Shown in pieces: positions 46,034 to 54,995 of a stretch of DNA of 64,000 nucleotides. A program made the position numbers and the translations under genes. The stretch is from Halanaerobiales bacterium (lineage in GTDB: Bacteria; Bacillota; Halanaerobiia; Halanaerobiales; Halanaerobiaceae): assembly GCA_016278485.1 (NCBI GenBank), contig JADQBT010000018.1, positions 1 to 64,000 on the forward strand, in the 5' to 3' direction. The notes beneath the pieces were generated by a model. It was not told the origin of the DNA and ran no database searches. It saw only the letters and a program-made list of their open reading frames with translations. Position 1 is the stretch's first letter. Every line of letters begins with the position of its first letter.

Positions 46034-46639
46034 ATGGTTTCAGCATTTTCGTTCCAGGTAACAACAAAAGGAGTAATAATGAATTTTCGCCCTGGCTTAG
46101 ATTTTGAAGAAGTGAAGACATCTTTAGAGCAGCATGTACAAGATGCAAGGGATTTTTTCACAGGGGTCGATATCTATCTAAATTTGGCCGGTAGAGATCT
46201 GACAATTAATGAGATGAGTGATTTAATGGAAGTTGTCAGAAAATATGAAAATGTAAACCAAATTTATTTTACTGCAAAAGAGAATAAAAAAAAGCGTCAT
46301 GATAAAAACCAGGATACGATACTTATTAGACGTACTCTTCGCTCAGGGCAACGAATTAAGTATCATACCAATATTGTAGTTATTGGTGATGTTAATCCAG
46401 GTGCAGAAGTAATCGCTGGTGGTGATATCATTGTGCTGGGCAAACTGCGAGGTGTTGTGCATGCTGGTGCAGGTGGACGAGAAGAAGCGCAAGTAGTTGC
46501 ACTATCTCTGCAGCCTACCCAACTTCGGATAGCTAGTATTATCTCCAGACCACCTGATGAGGGTCAGGGGGATAACCTAGCACCTGAAAGAGCATATATT
46601 AAGAAAAGTCAAATTGTAGTTGATAAATTAAGAAATTAG
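46034..46639 (+). CDS. minC: Septum-site determining protein MinC
   Basis: Inhibitor of FtsZ ring formation away from mid-cell. The 201 residues have an N-terminal domain (about 1-90) and the C-terminal beta-helix with ILIRRTLRSGQRIKYHTNIVVIGDVNPGAEVIAGGDI-type repeats (about 95-195; key GDVNPGAEV and GGDIIVLGKLRGVVHAG). ATG 46034 follows GAGGGTGA; TTG 46013 upstream is rejected. Confidence 0.93.
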   Translation: MVSAFSFQVTTKGVIMNFRPGLDFEEVKTSLEQHVQDARDFFTGVDIYLNLAGRDLTINEMSDLMEVVRKYENVNQIYFTAKENKKKRHDKNQDTILIRRTLRSGQRIKYHTNIVVIGDVNPGAEVIAGGDIIVLGKLRGVVHAGAGGREEAQVVALSLQPTQLRIASIISRPPDEGQGDNLAPERAYIKKSQIVVDKLRN

Positions 46640-46655
46640 AAAGTGGGGGATTGAA

Positions 46656-47450
46656 TTGTCTGGAAAAACTATTGTAATTACTTCTGGTAAAGGAGGAGTT
46701 GGTAAGACAACTTCTACAGCAAATATTGGTACTGCATTAGCTATGCAGGAACAGCGAGTTTGTTTAATAGATGCTGATATTGGTCTTAGAAATTTAGATG
46801 TTGTTATGGGGTTGGAGAACAGAATTGTTTATGATATTGTTGATGTAGTTGAGGGTAATTGTCGTCTAGAACAGGCTCTTATTAGAGATAAGCGTTACGA
46901 AAATCTCTTTTTATTGCCAGCTGCTCAAACAAGAGATAAATCAGCTGTTAATCCGGCTCAGATGCGAAATGTGATTGATCGTTTAAAAGAAGAAATGGAT
47001 TATGTTATAGTTGATTCTCCGGCAGGCATTGAACAAGGTTTTAAAAATGCGATTGCAGGTGCAGATAGGGCTATTATAGTAACAACTCCTGAGGTTTCAG
47101 CTGTTAGGGATGCGGATCGGATTATTGGTCTTTTAGAGGCCGAGGGTTTACATAAACCGGAAGTAGTAGTTAATAGAATTAGAATTGAAATGGTTAAAAA
47201 AGGCGATATGATGGATATTAAAGATATGATTGAAATTCTTGCTATTGAATTACTGGGAGTAGTACCTGATGATGAGGGGATTGTTGTTTCCACAAATAGG
47301 GGTGAACCAGTAGCTCTCAATGAAAATTCACAAGCTGGACAGGCTTTCAGAAATATTGCCAGACGAATTATGGGAGAAGAGTTACCTTTAATGAGTTTAG
47401 AAAAAGCTACATTTTTTTCTAAATTAAAGAAAATAGTTGGTCTATCTTAA
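46656..47450 (+). CDS. minD: Septum-site ATPase MinD
   Basis: Membrane-cycling ATPase that recruits MinC. The deviant Walker A GKGGVGKTT is at about residues 11-19, DADIGLRNLDVVMG at about 40-53, and an amphipathic C-terminal tail (FFSKLKKIVGLS) can bind membrane. 264 residues, TTG start after GTGGGGG. Confidence 0.96.
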   Translation: MSGKTIVITSGKGGVGKTTSTANIGTALAMQEQRVCLIDADIGLRNLDVVMGLENRIVYDIVDVVEGNCRLEQALIRDKRYENLFLLPAAQTRDKSAVNPAQMRNVIDRLKEEMDYVIVDSPAGIEQGFKNAIAGADRAIIVTTPEVSAVRDADRIIGLLEAEGLHKPEVVVNRIRIEMVKKGDMMDIKDMIEILAIELLGVVPDDEGIVVSTNRGEPVALNENSQAGQAFRNIARRIMGEELPLMSLEKATFFSKLKKIVGLS

Positions 47451-47468
47451 TATAAGGGGGGAACTACA

Positions 47469-47729
47469 ATCGATCTTCTAAAATTACTGGGATTAAGAAA
47501 TAGTAAAGACAAATCAAGTAAAAGTGTTGCTAAAGAGAGATTGCAATTTGTACTTGTTCAAGACAGAATAAAGCTTACTCCTGAACAAATGGAGGCAATG
47601 AAGGGTGAGTTAATTGATGTATTAACAAAATACATTGATGTGGACCCTCAAAAGATAGAAATGGATGTAAAAAGGGAAGAGGAAATGACGGCACTTGTTG
47701 CCAATTTCCCCCTCAAAGGAAGTAAGTAG
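47469..47729 (+). CDS. minE: Topological specificity factor MinE, apparent ATC start
   Basis: Stimulates MinD ATPase and drives Min oscillation. The reading frame gives the usual N-terminus IDLLKLLGLRNSKDKSSKSV, then AKERLQFVLVQDR (anti-MinCD helix region) and the dimer domain MKGELIDVLTKYIDVDP; 86 residues is full length. In this frame the only codons after the minD stop (47448) are TAT AAG GGG GGA ACT ACA ATC, with no ATG, GTG or TTG. ATC at 47469 lies seven bases after AAGGGGGG and aligns with the usual Met. A start at TTG 47541 would lose the MinD-binding helix. Confidence 0.88.
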   Translation: MDLLKLLGLRNSKDKSSKSVAKERLQFVLVQDRIKLTPEQMEAMKGELIDVLTKYIDVDPQKIEMDVKREEEMTALVANFPLKGSK

Positions 47730-47740
47730 AGGAGTTTTCA

Positions 47741-48880
47741 ATGAACTGGAACAGAAAATTTTTGCGCTATCTGAATGTAAGCATACCGTTAATTGTTATT
47801 TTATTGATTATGATTGGGTTATTAATTATCAGTAGTGCAGTAGAGGTTAATCAACATAGTGATAACAGTATGCTCTATCTACAAAAACAGGCAATTGCAG
47901 CTATATTGGGAATATTATTAATTATTATAATCCAATTCTTTGATTATCGTATTTTTAAAGAATATTCCTGGGTTATCTATATTTGCACAATTATATTACT
48001 GGGTGTGATTCTGGGAATTGGGCAGACAATTTCTGGGGGAAGAAGATGGATTGACCTGGGTCTTGTAAGTTTTCAACCTTCTGAGCTTGCAAAAATATTG
48101 GTTATTTTAGTACTGGCGGCAGTAATTGATGATAATGCCGATGATTTAGGTTATTTAACAGTGATGTTTAAACCATCTCTGGTTGCATTTATTCCTTTTA
48201 TATTGATTTTGTTACAGAATGATCTGGGGACTTCATTAGTAATTTTATTTATTTATATTGTGATGATGTTCGCTGGTGGTGGGAATGTTAAATTTATGGC
48301 CTTTTTCTTTGGCGGTGGTTTTATAATGGTAGTTTTAATGATTGTCTCACATTTTTTTATTGGGACACCACTTCCGTTTTTAAAGGAATATCAGTTAAAT
48401 CGATTAATTGTCTTCATCAATCCAAATGTTGATCCATATGGGATCGGTTATAACATTATTCAGTCCAAAATAGCTTTAGGTTCTGGTGAACTATTTGGTA
48501 AGGGTCTTTTTGCTGGCACCCAAAATCAGTTGAATTTTCTACCAGAGAAACATACAGATTTTATTTTTTCTGTGATTGGTGAGGAGTTTGGATTTATTGG
48601 TGTAGCAGTAGTCTTAATTTTGTTTTTATTTTTATTATGGCAGTTTTTAAATGTTGCTAGAAATGCTAAAGATCAATATGGTTATCTGGTAGTAGTTGGT
48701 ATTACTGCTATGTTTTTGTTTCACATTCTTGAAAATGTTGGTATGACAATGGGGATGATGCCAATTACTGGTATCCCATTACCTTTTATTAGCTATGGTG
48801 GGACATTTATGGTTAGTTCTTTGATTGCGGTCGGTATTGTAATTAATATTAATCTTCGAAAAAATAAGATTATGTTCTAA
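47741..48880 (+). CDS. rodA: Peptidoglycan glycosyltransferase RodA (SEDS family)
   Basis: Polymerises glycan strands with PBP2. The 379 residues form about ten membrane segments; GGRRWIDLGLVSFQPSELAKI (split across the catalytic loop) and GIPLPFISYGGTFM near the C-terminus are SEDS signatures. The context after PBP2 and minCDE favours RodA over FtsW or SpoVE, though a SpoVE role cannot be excluded. Confidence 0.92.
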   Translation: MNWNRKFLRYLNVSIPLIVILLIMIGLLIISSAVEVNQHSDNSMLYLQKQAIAAILGILLIIIIQFFDYRIFKEYSWVIYICTIILLGVILGIGQTISGGRRWIDLGLVSFQPSELAKILVILVLAAVIDDNADDLGYLTVMFKPSLVAFIPFILILLQNDLGTSLVILFIYIVMMFAGGGNVKFMAFFFGGGFIMVVLMIVSHFFIGTPLPFLKEYQLNRLIVFINPNVDPYGIGYNIIQSKIALGSGELFGKGLFAGTQNQLNFLPEKHTDFIFSVIGEEFGFIGVAVVLILFLFLLWQFLNVARNAKDQYGYLVVVGITAMFLFHILENVGMTMGMMPITGIPLPFISYGGTFMVSSLIAVGIVININLRKNKIMF

Positions 48881-48936
48881 AGTTATAATCCACTCTGTAG
48901 ATTAATAAGATATACTTTGAAGGGAGTGGGTTATTT

Positions 48937-49803
48937 ATGGGGGAACAGGGGTTTGATTTTCGAATTAACCCTGTTTTTTTATTAGTAGTCTTCCTTTTTA
49001 TCTTAGGTGGACAGCTTAACAAAATATTAATTTGTTTTACGCTTGTATTTTTGCATGAAAGTGTACATTTATTGGTGGCCTATTTTTTAGGATTTGAGCC
49101 GTTAGCCGTTGAATTATTTCCCTTTGGAGGTATGGCTGAATATGGAGGCTTAATATCTATGTCACCTGTAAAGGAAATTCTGATTGCTCTGGCTGGTCCT
49201 TTATTCAATTTAGCATTTGCTCTATTGATTTATTATTTAATAAATTTGCGCTTATTAGCAGAATCTAAAATTTTACTTGATCTTTTTAGATATAATATAA
49301 TAATAGGGACTTTTAATTTGCTGCCAGCTCTGCCTTTGGATGGAGGACGTGTTTTAAGAGCCTGGTTGGTTAAAATGAAGGGTTTTCCGGAAGGAACTGT
49401 TTTAGCTTTAAAAATTGCTCGTGTTTTTGCTTTGTTATTGGCTCTGTTAAGTATTATCTTGCTTGTAAAGAGTATAAGTGGTATCTGGGTTCTTTTATTA
49501 TCATTTTTCATTTATGGAGCAACATTTAAGGAAGATAAGCAAAAAATTTATTTATTTTTAAGATATTTAAGTAGCCGAAGAGATTCGATTGCGGAAATAG
49601 ATCAACAAGCAATTCACTGGCAAGTTATAAGTAGTGATTTTCGTGTAAAAGACCTAATCAAGAAAATATTACCAGGGAAGTTTAATATGTTTTATGTACT
49701 TAATGATAGCGGTCAACAATTAGGATTAATAACAGAAATGGATTTAATTGATCATTATTTTATCGGAGAAAATGAAAAACTATTAGTCAAAGAAATTATG
49801 TGA
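48937..49803 (+). CDS. Site-2 protease, SpoIVFB-like (M50 family)
   Basis: Membrane metalloprotease; SpoIVFB cleaves pro-sigma-K in the mother cell. The zinc site HESVH is in membrane segment 2 (about residues 36-40) and the second ligand in LPALPLDGGRVLRAW (about 128-142). A CBS-like half domain is at the C-terminus (about 230-288). SpoIVFA, the usual upstream partner, is absent. An inverted repeat (48887-48895 with 48924-48932) pairs part of the ribosome site, which could slow translation. The gene precedes rng-rplU-obg as in Bacillus. Confidence 0.88.
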   Translation: MGEQGFDFRINPVFLLVVFLFILGGQLNKILICFTLVFLHESVHLLVAYFLGFEPLAVELFPFGGMAEYGGLISMSPVKEILIALAGPLFNLAFALLIYYLINLRLLAESKILLDLFRYNIIIGTFNLLPALPLDGGRVLRAWLVKMKGFPEGTVLALKIARVFALLLALLSIILLVKSISGIWVLLLSFFIYGATFKEDKQKIYLFLRYLSSRRDSIAEIDQQAIHWQVISSDFRVKDLIKKILPGKFNMFYVLNDSGQQLGLITEMDLIDHYFIGENEKLLVKEIM

Positions 49804-49816
49804 GGTGAAAGAAAGT

Positions 49817-51697
49817 TTGATTTATGCAGATAAATTGAAGGAAAATTTATATAAAATTTCAAGTCCAGAAAGATATACAGGTAATGAATGGAATCAGATT
49901 AATAAAGAGTGGTTTCCCGACAGATTGAAGATTGGATTAGCTTTTCCAGATGTGTATGAGATAAGCATGTCACATCTAGGTCTAAAAATTTTATATCATC
50001 TTTTAAACAAACAAAATAATTTATTGGCGGAAAGAGTATACGCTCCCTGGACTGATATGGAGAAAATGATGCGTGAAAATAATATTCCTCTCTTTAGTCT
50101 TGAATCAAAGCACGAGATCAAGGATTTTGATGTTTTTGGTTTTACTTTACAGTATGAAATGAGCTATACTACTATTTTAAATATGTTGGATCTGGCTGGC
50201 CTGCCATTGCGAAGTAAAGATCGTGGTGAAGAATATCCACTGGTCATTGCTGGAGGAGCAACTGTCTTTAATCCAGAACCACTGACTCCATTTATTGATT
50301 TGTTTTTTATTGGCGAAGCTGAGACTGGTATTTCGGAATTAATGGAAAGATATCGTGAATATCGATTACATGGTCTACCTCGGGATCAAATATTAAGAAA
50401 TTTAAGTAAAATCCCTGGTGTTTATGTGCCTAGATTTTACGATGTGCAGTATGATGAGGCAGGTATTCTTAAAGAGATTAAGCCTAATTTAGATGGTATA
50501 AAAACTAAGATTAAAAGACAGGTTGTAAAAAATCTCAATGAAGCTTTTTATCCTACTGATTTTTTGGTTCCTTATCGAGATATTGTCCATGATCGAGTTG
50601 TTATAGAAATTGCCAGAGGTTGTACGAGAAGTTGTCGTTTCTGTGCAGCTGGAATGGTTTATCGCCCTGTCAGAGAAAGAAGCAAAGAAAAAATTATTGA
50701 AATAGCCGACCAAGCTCTGGCTAGTACAGGTTATGATGAAATTTCAATTAGTTCTTTGAGTACAGTTGATTATACTCAAATAGAAGATTTAACTAGTGAG
50801 ATGGCGGATAGGTATCAAGCTGATAAGGTAAGTATTTCTTTGTCATCTCTACGAGTAGATCAGTTCTCAGTTGATCTAGCAAAAGAAGTACAGAAAGTTC
50901 GCAAAACAGGACTTACTTTTGCGCCTGAAGCGGGTACCCAACGTTTACGTGACGTCATTAATAAAGGTGTTAATGAAAAAGATATGTTGGCAGCTGCTCG
51001 CTCTGCTTTTGAAAATGGTTGGTCACGTTTGAAATTGTATTTTATGATTGGTCTTCCAACAGAAACTGAAGAAGATTTACAAGGAATTGTTGACCTGGTC
51101 TATCGGGTACTCGATTTAGGAAAAGAAATAAGGAAGAATACTAAAAAGAATATGAAGAGAATTCAAATTTCTGTAGGGGTTTCTACCTTTGTTCCGAAGC
51201 CTTTTACTCCTTTTCAATGGGTTAAGATGGCCAATAAGTCAGAAATAGAGACTAAACAGCAATTTTTAAGAGATAATTTAAAAGGACGGGGTATTAAATT
51301 TAGCTGGAATGATCCGCAACTAAGCTTGCTCGAGGGGCTTTTGGCCCGCGGGGATCGTAGACTGGCTCCTCTGCTGGAAACTGTTTGGAAAAAAGGAAGT
51401 AATCTAGAAGGTTGGGGAGAGCATTCTAATCCTGATATTTGGTTCGAAGCATTAGAAGAGCACAATATTTCGATTGATAGTTATTTGCGTGAAAGAGATC
51501 TTGCAGAGGTTTTACCCTGGGAACAATTTGATGTAGGTGTGGATCGGAAGTTTTTAGCAAAAGAATATCGAAAATCTATGTCAGGGGAACTTACAGTTGA
51601 TTGTCGTTTTGATGACTGTACAGGTTGTGCAATTTGTGGCAATTTTGAGATTGATTTGGAGCTTGTAGGAGCTGATAAAAATGTTATTCAGGATTAA
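49817..51697 (+). CDS. B12-binding-domain radical SAM protein (TIGR03960 family)
   Basis: Radical SAM protein with an N-terminal cobalamin-like domain (about residues 30-200) and the cluster motif CTRSCRFCAAG (about 268-278), as in the family found upstream of DUF2344 genes. The function is unknown, thought to involve RNA or cofactor methylthiolation-like chemistry. A C-terminal cysteine group (CRFDDCTGCAICG) may bind another cluster. TTG 49817 is chosen since GAGGTGA is its ribosome site; GTG 49805 lies inside it. It overlaps the next gene by 17 bases. Confidence 0.88.
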   Translation: MIYADKLKENLYKISSPERYTGNEWNQINKEWFPDRLKIGLAFPDVYEISMSHLGLKILYHLLNKQNNLLAERVYAPWTDMEKMMRENNIPLFSLESKHEIKDFDVFGFTLQYEMSYTTILNMLDLAGLPLRSKDRGEEYPLVIAGGATVFNPEPLTPFIDLFFIGEAETGISELMERYREYRLHGLPRDQILRNLSKIPGVYVPRFYDVQYDEAGILKEIKPNLDGIKTKIKRQVVKNLNEAFYPTDFLVPYRDIVHDRVVIEIARGCTRSCRFCAAGMVYRPVRERSKEKIIEIADQALASTGYDEISISSLSTVDYTQIEDLTSEMADRYQADKVSISLSSLRVDQFSVDLAKEVQKVRKTGLTFAPEAGTQRLRDVINKGVNEKDMLAAARSAFENGWSRLKLYFMIGLPTETEEDLQGIVDLVYRVLDLGKEIRKNTKKNMKRIQISVGVSTFVPKPFTPFQWVKMANKSEIETKQQFLRDNLKGRGIKFSWNDPQLSLLEGLLARGDRRLAPLLETVWKKGSNLEGWGEHSNPDIWFEALEEHNISIDSYLRERDLAEVLPWEQFDVGVDRKFLAKEYRKSMSGELTVDCRFDDCTGCAICGNFEIDLELVGADKNVIQD

Positions 51698-52382
51698 ATT
51701 TGCGAAAAGAGAAGGAGTTCGTTATATTTCTCATTTACAATTGATGAATACAATCAGACGAATTGCCAGACGTGCCCAATTGCCAGTTGCTTTTTCGGAA
51801 GGCTTTAATCCTCATATTAAGATTGCGATGGGGCCTCCGCTAGCAGTAGGTTTGGTCAGTGAGGGAGAATATCTTGATCTTGAGTTAGTTGAAGAGATGG
51901 AGATAGATGAGTTGCTATCTGCTTTAAATAATAGTTCACCTGATGCAATCTGTTTTCTACAGGCAAAGATTATACCAGAAGGAATCAAATCTCTTTCTGC
52001 GTTGGTGGACACAGCAGTTTATCTATTGTATTTAGAATTCTCTTCGGAAATTACTAAAAATAAAGAACAACAGATGTTAGATGAGTTTATTAGTGAAGAA
52101 AGCATTAAAATTATTAGACATAGACGGAGAAAAAAAGACCGTGAAATTGATTTAAAACCTCGTATTTATGGGGCAGAGTTAAGTGCTCCTGGTATTTGGC
52201 GGTTTTCTGTTATGACAGGAAGTAGAGGGAATGTTAGGCCAGAAGAGATTGGCAGAGCTCTTTCGGATAAATATAGTTGTATTCGTGAACTTTCCCCACT
52301 TGAAGTTTTACGTGAAGGTCTTTTTGTTCGTCAGGATAATAAAATTTATCCTCCGTATGCAGAAAAAATAATCAGGGGTTGA
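51681..52382 (+). CDS. TIGR03936/DUF2344 family protein, partner of the radical SAM protein
   Basis: A 233-residue protein starting MLFRIKFAKREGVRYISHLQ and containing RAQLPVAFSEGFNPHIKIAMGP-like sequence (about 31-52), both diagnostic of this family. It is nearly always found next to, or fused to, the upstream radical SAM gene; here it overlaps by 17 bases. The reaction is unknown. RNase G follows 4 bases later. Confidence 0.9.
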   Translation: MLFRIKFAKREGVRYISHLQLMNTIRRIARRAQLPVAFSEGFNPHIKIAMGPPLAVGLVSEGEYLDLELVEEMEIDELLSALNNSSPDAICFLQAKIIPEGIKSLSALVDTAVYLLYLEFSSEITKNKEQQMLDEFISEESIKIIRHRRRKKDREIDLKPRIYGAELSAPGIWRFSVMTGSRGNVRPEEIGRALSDKYSCIRELSPLEVLREGLFVRQDNKIYPPYAEKIIRG

Positions 52383-52386
52383 GAAG

Positions 52387-54075
52387 ATGAGTAGGCAGAT
52401 AATTATAAATTCAAGTTTTCGAGAGGTTAGAGCTTCTTTATTAGAAGATAATAATCTCCAAGAGATATTTTTTGAAAGAGATACTTATCATAAAATTGCC
52501 GGTAATGTTTATCGGGGTCGTGTGCATGATGTTTTACCTGGAATGCAAGCAGCTTTTATTGACATAGGTATTCAAAAGAATGCATTTATTCATATTAATG
52601 ATTTATATCCAATTTTATCAGGAGAACAAAAGACTAAATTAAAACAGAAAGAATTAAATATTAAACATGTTTTACAACCGGGACAATGGTTATTGGTCCA
52701 AGTTGTAAAAGAGCCGATTGGTACAAAAGGTGCTAAAGTAACTACCAAAGTTTCCCTACCTGGCAGATTTTTTGTTTATTTACCTTCTGAGAAAAAAATT
52801 GGAATTTCAAGAAGGATTAGTGAAAGAGATGAACGTGATCGTCTAAAAAATATTGCTAATGAATTACACCAAGGGCGAGGTGGTTTGATTATTAGAACTA
52901 ATGCTCTTAATAAAGAAAAACAAGAATTAGTGGAAGATTATCATTATTTATATAAAACGTGGCAAAATATTTGGAACAACTATCATCGCATCAATAAAAT
53001 TAAATTACTTTACAAAGAAGAAGATTTATTGAAAAAGTTAATTAGAGATTATTTAGATGATAGAGTAGATAAGATAGTTATTGATGATCGCAATGATTAT
53101 CAGAGATTACTTGATTTAGCTGCAAACTTTGCGCCAGAATTAAAAAATAGAATCTCACTTTATGAAAGAAGAATTCCTATCTTTTCTGCTTATAATATTG
53201 AAAAAGAGATCTCCAGTCTTTTAAAAAGAAGAGTTTGGTTAAAATCTGGCGGATATATTATAATAGACAAAACAGAAGCATTAGTGTCAATTGATGTTAA
53301 TACAGGTAAGTTTACAGGACGTAAAAATCTACAGCATACTATTGTAAAGACAAATAAGGAAGCAGCTGTGGAAATTGCTAGACAGTTAAGATTGCGAGAT
53401 ATTGGTGGAATTATCATTATTGATTTTATAGATATGAAAAGCAAGTCTGATCAAAACGAAGTAATCTCTATGTTTGATGAAGAATTAGCAAAAGATAGAA
53501 CAAGAACTTCAATTTTAGGTCTAACAGGACTTGGTCTATTGGAAATGACTAGAAAAAAAGTCCGTGAAGGATATGGTAGTTTAATGCAAAAGGATTGTCC
53601 TTATTGTGAAGGTACTGGTTCAGTTCTTTCAGAGTCAACTGTAGCTATGCAGATAATTAGAAAACTTAATGAATCTACTGCCAGAGAAAATTTCTCTGCT
53701 GTAGCGTTAGAACTACATCCAGAAGTTGCGGCTGTTTTAATTGGTGCAGGTGGCGAAAAATTAGCTGAACTAGAAGATGAATTTGGTCTAGATATTTATA
53801 TCTCCGGTAACGCTGAATTAAAACATGAAGATATAAATATGAATAAGGGGACAAGAGAAGAAGTAGCCCCACCAGGTGCATTAGTTAAACAGGATGACGT
53901 TTTTCAGGTAAAAATTGAAGAAGAACACGCTAGTAATCCTAATGCTGGAATTGCTAGAATGGATGGTTTTATTATTATTGTTAATGGTGCTGGCCATTTA
54001 GTTGGTGAAGAAATAAAAATAAAAATTGATGATACACATCGAACTTATGCAACAGCACATTTGGAAACAAGTTGA
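52387..54075 (+). CDS. rng: Ribonuclease G/E family, with KH-like and TRAM-like C-terminal domains
   Basis: Endoribonuclease for RNA processing and decay. The S1 domain is at about residues 35-125, the RNase H-like and DNase I-like core at about 130-400 with catalytic IDVNTG (about 300) and IIDFIDM (about 343), and the zinc-link CPYCEGTG at about 402. Residues about 435-470 (IGAGGEKLAELEDEFGLDIYI) resemble a KH domain and the last 65 (KIEEEHASNPNAGIARMDG) a TRAM domain, both RNA-binding. This tail is longer than in E. coli RNase G. Confidence 0.9.
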   Translation: MSRQIIINSSFREVRASLLEDNNLQEIFFERDTYHKIAGNVYRGRVHDVLPGMQAAFIDIGIQKNAFIHINDLYPILSGEQKTKLKQKELNIKHVLQPGQWLLVQVVKEPIGTKGAKVTTKVSLPGRFFVYLPSEKKIGISRRISERDERDRLKNIANELHQGRGGLIIRTNALNKEKQELVEDYHYLYKTWQNIWNNYHRINKIKLLYKEEDLLKKLIRDYLDDRVDKIVIDDRNDYQRLLDLAANFAPELKNRISLYERRIPIFSAYNIEKEISSLLKRRVWLKSGGYIIIDKTEALVSIDVNTGKFTGRKNLQHTIVKTNKEAAVEIARQLRLRDIGGIIIIDFIDMKSKSDQNEVISMFDEELAKDRTRTSILGLTGLGLLEMTRKKVREGYGSLMQKDCPYCEGTGSVLSESTVAMQIIRKLNESTARENFSAVALELHPEVAAVLIGAGGEKLAELEDEFGLDIYISGNAELKHEDINMNKGTREEVAPPGALVKQDDVFQVKIEEEHASNPNAGIARMDGFIIIVNGAGHLVGEEIKIKIDDTHRTYATAHLETS

Positions 54076-54121
54076 AGCTTTGATTAATCTAGTGCATAAA
54101 ACAGTAATCTAGAGCAAAAAC

Positions 54122-54150
54122 TTGACGATATAATTAAGATATGCTAAAAT
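54122..54150 (+). promoter_or_regulatory. Promoter of the rplU-rpmA-obg unit
   Basis: TTGACG (54122-54127), 17-base spacer, TAAAAT (54145-54150), directly upstream of a structured leader. Confidence 0.65.
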
Positions 54151-54158
54151 TAATATCT

Positions 54159-54279
54159 GGAGAATAGTGATTTTCTCCTATTGCCTGAATAATTCAGGCA
54201 GCCTGAACCGCTCGAAATGGGTTTGAAATCTCTGAAAAAGGGTACCTTTTTTCGGCGAGTCTATGGTGAGGAGGTGTAA
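54159..54279 (+). ncRNA. Ribosomal protein L21 leader RNA (candidate)
   Basis: The leader of rplU can form a GGAGAA/TTCTCC hairpin (54159-54178), a strong TGCCTGAATAATTCAGGCA hairpin (54182-54200) and an AAAAGG/CCTTTT hairpin (around 54237-54252), with CTCG/CGAG pairing around the last. Position and hairpin order fit the L21 leader seen in low-GC Bacillota, where L21 is thought to control its own synthesis. The assignment is by position and shape only. Confidence 0.7.
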
Positions 54280-54285
54280 ATTTTT

Positions 54286-54597
54286 ATGTATGCAATTATT
54301 AAAACTGGTGGTAAACAATATCGTGTAGAAGAAGATCAAATTCTTAAGGTTGAAAAATTACCTGTTGTTGAAGGTGATGCAGTTGAATTTGATCATGTAC
54401 TGGCTGTTTCAAATGATGATGGTTTTAAAGTAGGTTCCCCTATTGTTGAAGGTGCTAAGGTGAAAGCCAAAGTAATTGAACAGGGTAAGAATAAAAAGGT
54501 TATTGTTTTTAAATACAAGCCTAAAATTAGATACCGCAAAAAAACTGGTCATCGTCAGCCATATACAAAAGTCTTGATTGAAAGTATTGAAGCATAG
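54286..54597 (+). CDS. rplU: Ribosomal protein L21
   Basis: Large-subunit protein. The 103 residues begin [18 protein letters not shown] and end with [17 protein letters not shown], both conserved. No Prp protease gene lies between rplU and rpmA, unlike in most Bacillota. Confidence 0.97.
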   Translation: MYAIIKTGGKQYRVEEDQILKVEKLPVVEGDAVEFDHVLAVSNDDGFKVGSPIVEGAKVKAKVIEQGKNKKVIVFKYKPKIRYRKKTGHRQPYTKVLIESIEA

Positions 54598-54644
54598 ACA
54601 ATATTTAAAACTATATTATAAATTCTATAAGGGAGGTGGAGTCT

Positions 54645-54923
54645 ATGTCCCAGAAAAAGGGTGTTGGTAGTTCCCGTAATGGTCGCGATAGTGAATCGAA
54701 ACGACTGGGAGTAAAAGAATTTGATGGCGAATTCGTTTCTGCTGGCAGTATTCTGGTTCGTCAGCGTGGTACTAAATTTAGAGCCGGTCTGAACGTTGGA
54801 CGTGGCAATGATGATACACTTTTCTCCAAAGTAGATGGTTTTGTTAAATTTGAGAGAAAAGGAAGAAAAGGACGTCAAATCAGTGTATATACTGAGCAAC
54901 AAGTAGAAAGTTTAGTAAGCTAA
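54645..54923 (+). CDS. rpmA: Ribosomal protein L27 without N-terminal extension
   Basis: Large-subunit protein reaching the peptidyl-transferase centre. The 92 residues begin [20 protein letters not shown], so the short N-terminal leader that most Bacillota carry and that Prp removes is absent. GGGAGGTGGA precedes ATG 54645; the in-frame GTG at 54636 overlaps that site. The lack of prp next door agrees with this. Confidence 0.96.
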   Translation: MSQKKGVGSSRNGRDSESKRLGVKEFDGEFVSAGSILVRQRGTKFRAGLNVGRGNDDTLFSKVDGFVKFERKGRKGRQISVYTEQQVESLVS

Positions 54924-54931
54924 TGAAAGTA

Positions 54932-54967
54932 ACCTCCCTCAGTGCTAACAAGTGCTGGGGGTTTTTA
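54932..54967 (+). terminator. Rho-independent terminator after rpmA
   Basis: CCCTCAG (54936-54942) pairs with CTGGGGG (54955-54961) with one wobble and is followed by a T run. Partial read-through into obgE is likely as no clear new promoter follows. Confidence 0.75.
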
Positions 54968-54995
54968 TTTGGTGTTATAAAGTGAGGTGAAAAAG

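Noticed and set aside
47541-47729. MinE starting at TTG 47541
   Set aside because: This would remove the N-terminal MinD-contact helix that is clearly encoded in frame upstream.
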